Below are positions 61,856 through 64,000 of a stretch of DNA of 64,000 nucleotides, in pieces (within the stretch, counting starts at the first letter, position 1; every line of letters starts with the position of its first letter). The notes under the pieces were generated by a model. The model did not search any database and was not told the DNA's origin. It saw only the letters and a program-made list of their open reading frames with translations. A program made the translations under genes and the position numbers. The DNA is from Desulfurobacterium sp. TC5-1 (GTDB lineage Bacteria; Aquificota; Aquificia; Desulfurobacteriales; Desulfurobacteriaceae), in assembly GCF_000421485.1 (NCBI RefSeq), contig NZ_ATXC01000001.1:923087-987086 (forward strand). The letters run 5' to 3'.

Positions 61856-63121
61856 ATGAACGGATTAAAGCAAGAGAAAATTAAAGAAACTCTTAATGCA
61901 ACCAGAAAACGGAGAAAACGTCAAATTCCCCGCGTCTATCAACTTAAACTTCAGAACCTATCAAAGAAAGATAGAAAAAAACTTGACAGACTATTCCTTG
62001 AAGCCAAGTGGCTCTACAACTACATAATTGCAGACATAGAAAACCGTCTAACCAAAGACTCCTGGAAGCTCAAGCAGGTAGAAATCAAAACACCCGAAGG
62101 CTTTGAAAAGAGAGACATCAATACTCTCTCATCTCAAATGAGACAGGGAATAATCGAAAGGATAAAACACTCCCTTAAATCCCTCAAAAAAGCAAAAGAA
62201 AAAGGAATCAAAGCAGGCAAACTCTCATTCAAAAGCGAAATAAGAAGCATACCCCTAAAACAGTATGGAATAACCTACAAAATTTCAGGAGACAGAAACA
62301 GAATAAAGATACAGGGAATAAAGAAAAAGTTCAGAGTTTTAGGACTCCACCAGTTAATAGAGGACTGTGAAATAGCAAACGGACTGCTTGTAAAGAAACC
62401 GAGTGGCTACTACCTCTACGTCACTTGCTACCTGCAAAAAGAAAAAGCATTAGAAGAAATCAAAAAGAAACAAACCAGACAACCTATTGGAATAGACCTT
62501 GGAATAAAACACCAGATAACCCTATCAAACGGAGAAAAAATAAGCTGGTATGTAGAAGAAACCAAAAGACTCAAAAAACTACAAAAAACACTCTCAAGAA
62601 AACAAAAAGGAAGCAAGAACTACTTTAAAACCAAGCTGAAAATTCAAAAAGAGTGGGAATATATTCAGAACAAGAGGAAAGACACCCTCAACAAAGCCAT
62701 AAGCCACCTGAAGAAATTCTTCCTGATAGCAATTCAAAACGACTCAATAAAAGGCTGGCACGAAGGATACTTTGGTAAACAGGTTCAAAACACGGGGATA
62801 GGAGGAATAACTGCAAGGCTGAAACGCCTTGCGACTCTTATTCCCGTGTTCTTTGTTGATAGATACGAACCTACCACACAAGTTTGTTCTTTCTGCGGAC
62901 ACAGGCAGAAAATCCCCCTATCAGAAAGGACATACAAATGTCCTCTCTGCGGAAAAGAGATAGACCGGGACGTTAACTCTGCAAAGAACATACTCAAGAT
63001 AGCGGTAGAGAAACTCAAAGGAGAAGGAAAACTCCTTAAAACCCTACCCGTGGACTGCGGGGAAGTAACGCCTGTGGAGTGGGCAATAGCCCACGGTGAA
63101 GCAGGAAGCCTGCCACTTTAG
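61856..63121 (+). CDS. tnpB: TnpB RNA-guided nuclease-family protein
   Basis: 421 residues. RuvC-I is IGIDLGIK with Asp214. The zinc ribbon has Cys344, Cys347, Cys362 and Cys365. RuvC-III is EIDRDVNSAKNIL with Asp372. In RuvC-II the usual I-x-E-D-L-N-x-K-G appears as IQNDSIKGW, so the Glu position is Gln294 and Asp296 follows. The RNA-guided nuclease may use a shifted acidic residue or be inactive. TnpB uses a right-end guide RNA to cut DNA and help the element persist. The C-terminal tail (GEVTPVEWAIAHGEAGSLPL) is read from the right-end hairpin region. No tnpA is present. Confidence 0.88.
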   Translation: MNGLKQEKIKETLNATRKRRKRQIPRVYQLKLQNLSKKDRKKLDRLFLEAKWLYNYIIADIENRLTKDSWKLKQVEIKTPEGFEKRDINTLSSQMRQGIIERIKHSLKSLKKAKEKGIKAGKLSFKSEIRSIPLKQYGITYKISGDRNRIKIQGIKKKFRVLGLHQLIEDCEIANGLLVKKPSGYYLYVTCYLQKEKALEEIKKKQTRQPIGIDLGIKHQITLSNGEKISWYVEETKRLKKLQKTLSRKQKGSKNYFKTKLKIQKEWEYIQNKRKDTLNKAISHLKKFFLIAIQNDSIKGWHEGYFGKQVQNTGIGGITARLKRLATLIPVFFVDRYEPTTQVCSFCGHRQKIPLSERTYKCPLCGKEIDRDVNSAKNILKIAVEKLKGEGKLLKTLPVDCGEVTPVEWAIAHGEAGSLPL

Positions 63122-63139
63122 TGGTAGGAGGATGTCACT
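63040..63139 (+). ncRNA. putative right-end omega/reRNA scaffold of the TnpB element
   Basis: The tnpB 3' end folds into a hairpin TGGGC-AATA-GCCCA and a final stem CCTGCCAC/GTGGTAGG. This matches how guide RNAs of TnpB elements derive from the 3' end of the gene and the right end. The guide would be the roughly 16-20 bases that follow, inside the flanking flippase gene. Its 5' limit is not known. Confidence 0.4.
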
Positions 63140-64000
63140 TTGAAGACTTAAAGGAAAGGTACAACCAGCCAGAAAGAGCCGTAAATCCAGACATACATAG
63201 GATAAGAGTGTGGAAATAGACTGCGTAAGGAAGAGCCTTTTTAGCATTCATCCCTATAAGGGAAAAGCCACCAACCATTCCAGCTTCAAATGTTCCAAAT
63301 CCACCTATGCTGTGTATGGGAAGGATAGTCGTAAATTCTGCAAACGTTGAAACAAAAATAGTTTTAAAAAAGCCAAGCCCGAGATGAGCTGCATTTAGAA
63401 TAAACATAAACGCTGTGAACTTCAAAATCCATATACAGATAGAGAAGAAAAACATCTGCATTAATTTATCTACCCTGAAAAGAACTGCAGAAGCGATGAT
63501 TAACTTATCAAAAAAAGGAATTCTTTCCTTAAAAAAGTGTAGAAATTTATAAGCAACAAACAGAGCAATCCCGACAAGAGCAACCGCCAATATGGGGAAG
63601 AAAATCAACCTTTTATCAGAAAAAGAAACGGAAAATAGAGAGAATAGAAAGAGAATAGAAAGAGATAAAAGATCAAATACCCGTGCCCCAAAAAGGACAA
63701 CAGAAGAACGCGTCATATCTATACCGTAAAGCTTCTTCAAAATAAGGGGAAAAGAGGTTTCGCCGGAGCGAAAAGGCATCACATTATTAAAAAACGTGTG
63801 AACACCTATAACAGAAGCCATCTCTGAAAGGGGAATCTCTTCAATGTAAAGTTTAAGCCTCAAAGCCCGAAAAATATAAACAAACACGTAGATAAAAAGG
63901 GAAAAAGCAATATCCCTGTAACTTAAATCCTTTAACATGCTGGAAATTTGAGAAAATACATCGTACCTATAAAGGATGTATCCAAAAATTACTAAAATTA
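63135..64000 (-). CDS. UPF0104/YbhN-like membrane flippase protein (5' truncated by window edge)
   Basis: The frame is open from the stop at 63135-63137 to the window end, about 288 residues, with around eight membrane helices. Motifs such as IGVHTFFNNVMPFRSGETSFPLILKK and PIHSIGGFGTFEAGMVGGF match the UPF0104/MprF-flippase-like (lysylphosphatidylglycerol synthetase TM) family. An ATG at 63938 is not the true start, because 20 more open codons (ending VIFGYILYRYDVFSQISS) look like a first membrane helix. The stop codon lies within the right end of the TnpB element, so the element abuts the gene's 3' end. Members move lipids or glycolipids. Confidence 0.75.
   Translation of the reverse strand, partial: ILVIFGYILYRYDVFSQISSMLKDLSYRDIAFSLFIYVFVYIFRALRLKLYIEEIPLSEMASVIGVHTFFNNVMPFRSGETSFPLILKKLYGIDMTRSSVVLFGARVFDLLSLSILFLFSLFSVSFSDKRLIFFPILAVALVGIALFVAYKFLHFFKERIPFFDKLIIASAVLFRVDKLMQMFFFSICIWILKFTAFMFILNAAHLGLGFFKTIFVSTFAEFTTILPIHSIGGFGTFEAGMVGGFSLIGMNAKKALPYAVYFHTLILCMSGFTALSGWLYLSFKSSK

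Larger units (their letters stand above)
61765..63139 (+). mobile_element. IS200/IS605-type element carrying tnpB only (IS1341-like)
   Basis: The element holds tnpB without a tnpA gene. The left end has a hairpin CTGCTTT/AAAGCAG (61781-61787, 61790-61796). The right end has CCTGCCAC/GTGGTAGG (63109-63116, 63121-63128) followed by GGATGTCAC. Sub-terminal hairpins and absence of terminal inverted repeats are typical of the group. Boundaries are estimates within about 15 bases. Without TnpA it depends on a helper in trans. Confidence 0.75.

Noticed and set aside
63135-63938. Complete flippase gene starting at ATG 63938
   Set aside because: The frame stays open to the window edge and encodes a membrane-helix-like segment, so the gene is truncated by the window.

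Overview
The window comes from a thermophilic, chemolithoautotrophic bacterium of the Aquificota, most likely the family Desulfurobacteriaceae (Desulfurobacterium or Thermovibrio type). This is inferred from gene content. The window carries key reductive TCA cycle enzymes: two-subunit ATP-citrate lyase (aclBA) and a monomeric NADP-isocitrate dehydrogenase. It also has an NfnAB-type transhydrogenase, the futalosine menaquinone enzyme MqnA, the thermophile tRNA thiolase TtuA, an archaeal-type peroxiredoxin, an archaeal-type prefoldin and a Trm10-type protein. No rRNA genes and no CRISPR array were seen, and no gene-free stretch exceeds 300 bp.

Layout. 1-3.9 kb (+): an RlpA/SPOR tail, nadB, an ADP-ribosylglycohydrolase and an ArsB/NhaD-type transporter. 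3.9-7.7 kb: an unknown polytopic membrane protein and a secreted DUF302-like protein (-), then a DUF4388-like protein with a HAMP-like membrane partner (+). 7.7-19.8 kb: biosynthesis and housekeeping (leuA, carbonic anhydrase, a FliK-like protein, a cysteine synthase, Trm10-like, argJ, coaX), CIRCE-controlled groESL, two type IV pilin genes behind a sigma-54 promoter, a heptose-phosphate kinase and a peroxiredoxin. 20.0-22.1 kb (+): a compact four-gene operon with an unknown protein, a Csm5-like RAMP-type protein, prefoldin alpha and an overlapping 53-residue prefoldin-beta-like mini-protein. 22.1-25 kb (-): DsrE-like, an NHL propeller and an OmcS-like hexaheme cytochrome. 25-36 kb (-): an orphan ABC ATPase, panB, aclA-aclB-icd, a thiamine-binding protein (+), nfnBA and aroC. 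36-50 kb (+): tRNA-Gly, a TonB-like protein, an acyltransferase, a SAM hydroxide adenosyltransferase, mnmG-rsmG, a TolC/MacA/MacB efflux operon with two permeases, a ubiquitin-like sulfur carrier with ttuA, mqnA, and membrane and TOPRIM proteins. 50-54 kb (-): trpD, a GIY-YIG-like protein, an FAD dehydrogenase and a RusA-like resolvase. 54-60 kb (+): a K+ channel, flgN-flgK-flgL, ricT, a short RlmN-like radical SAM protein and a PD-(D/E)XK-like protein. 60-64 kb: a CsgG-like lipoprotein, a TnpB-only IS200/IS605-type element and a flippase-like membrane protein cut by the window edge.

How it fits together. icd-aclB-aclA encode the citrate-cleaving and isocitrate-forming steps of CO2 fixation, NfnAB would balance NADPH and ferredoxin, and carbonic anhydrase would supply CO2 or bicarbonate. 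The promoters of icd and nfnA share an exact 18-base motif. The most unusual items are the RAMP/prefoldin operon, the OmcS-like cytochrome with an NHL partner, the sigma-54 pilin promoter with two upstream palindromes, the sulfur carrier ending in Lys-Gly, and the TnpB whose usual RuvC-II Glu position is Gln.
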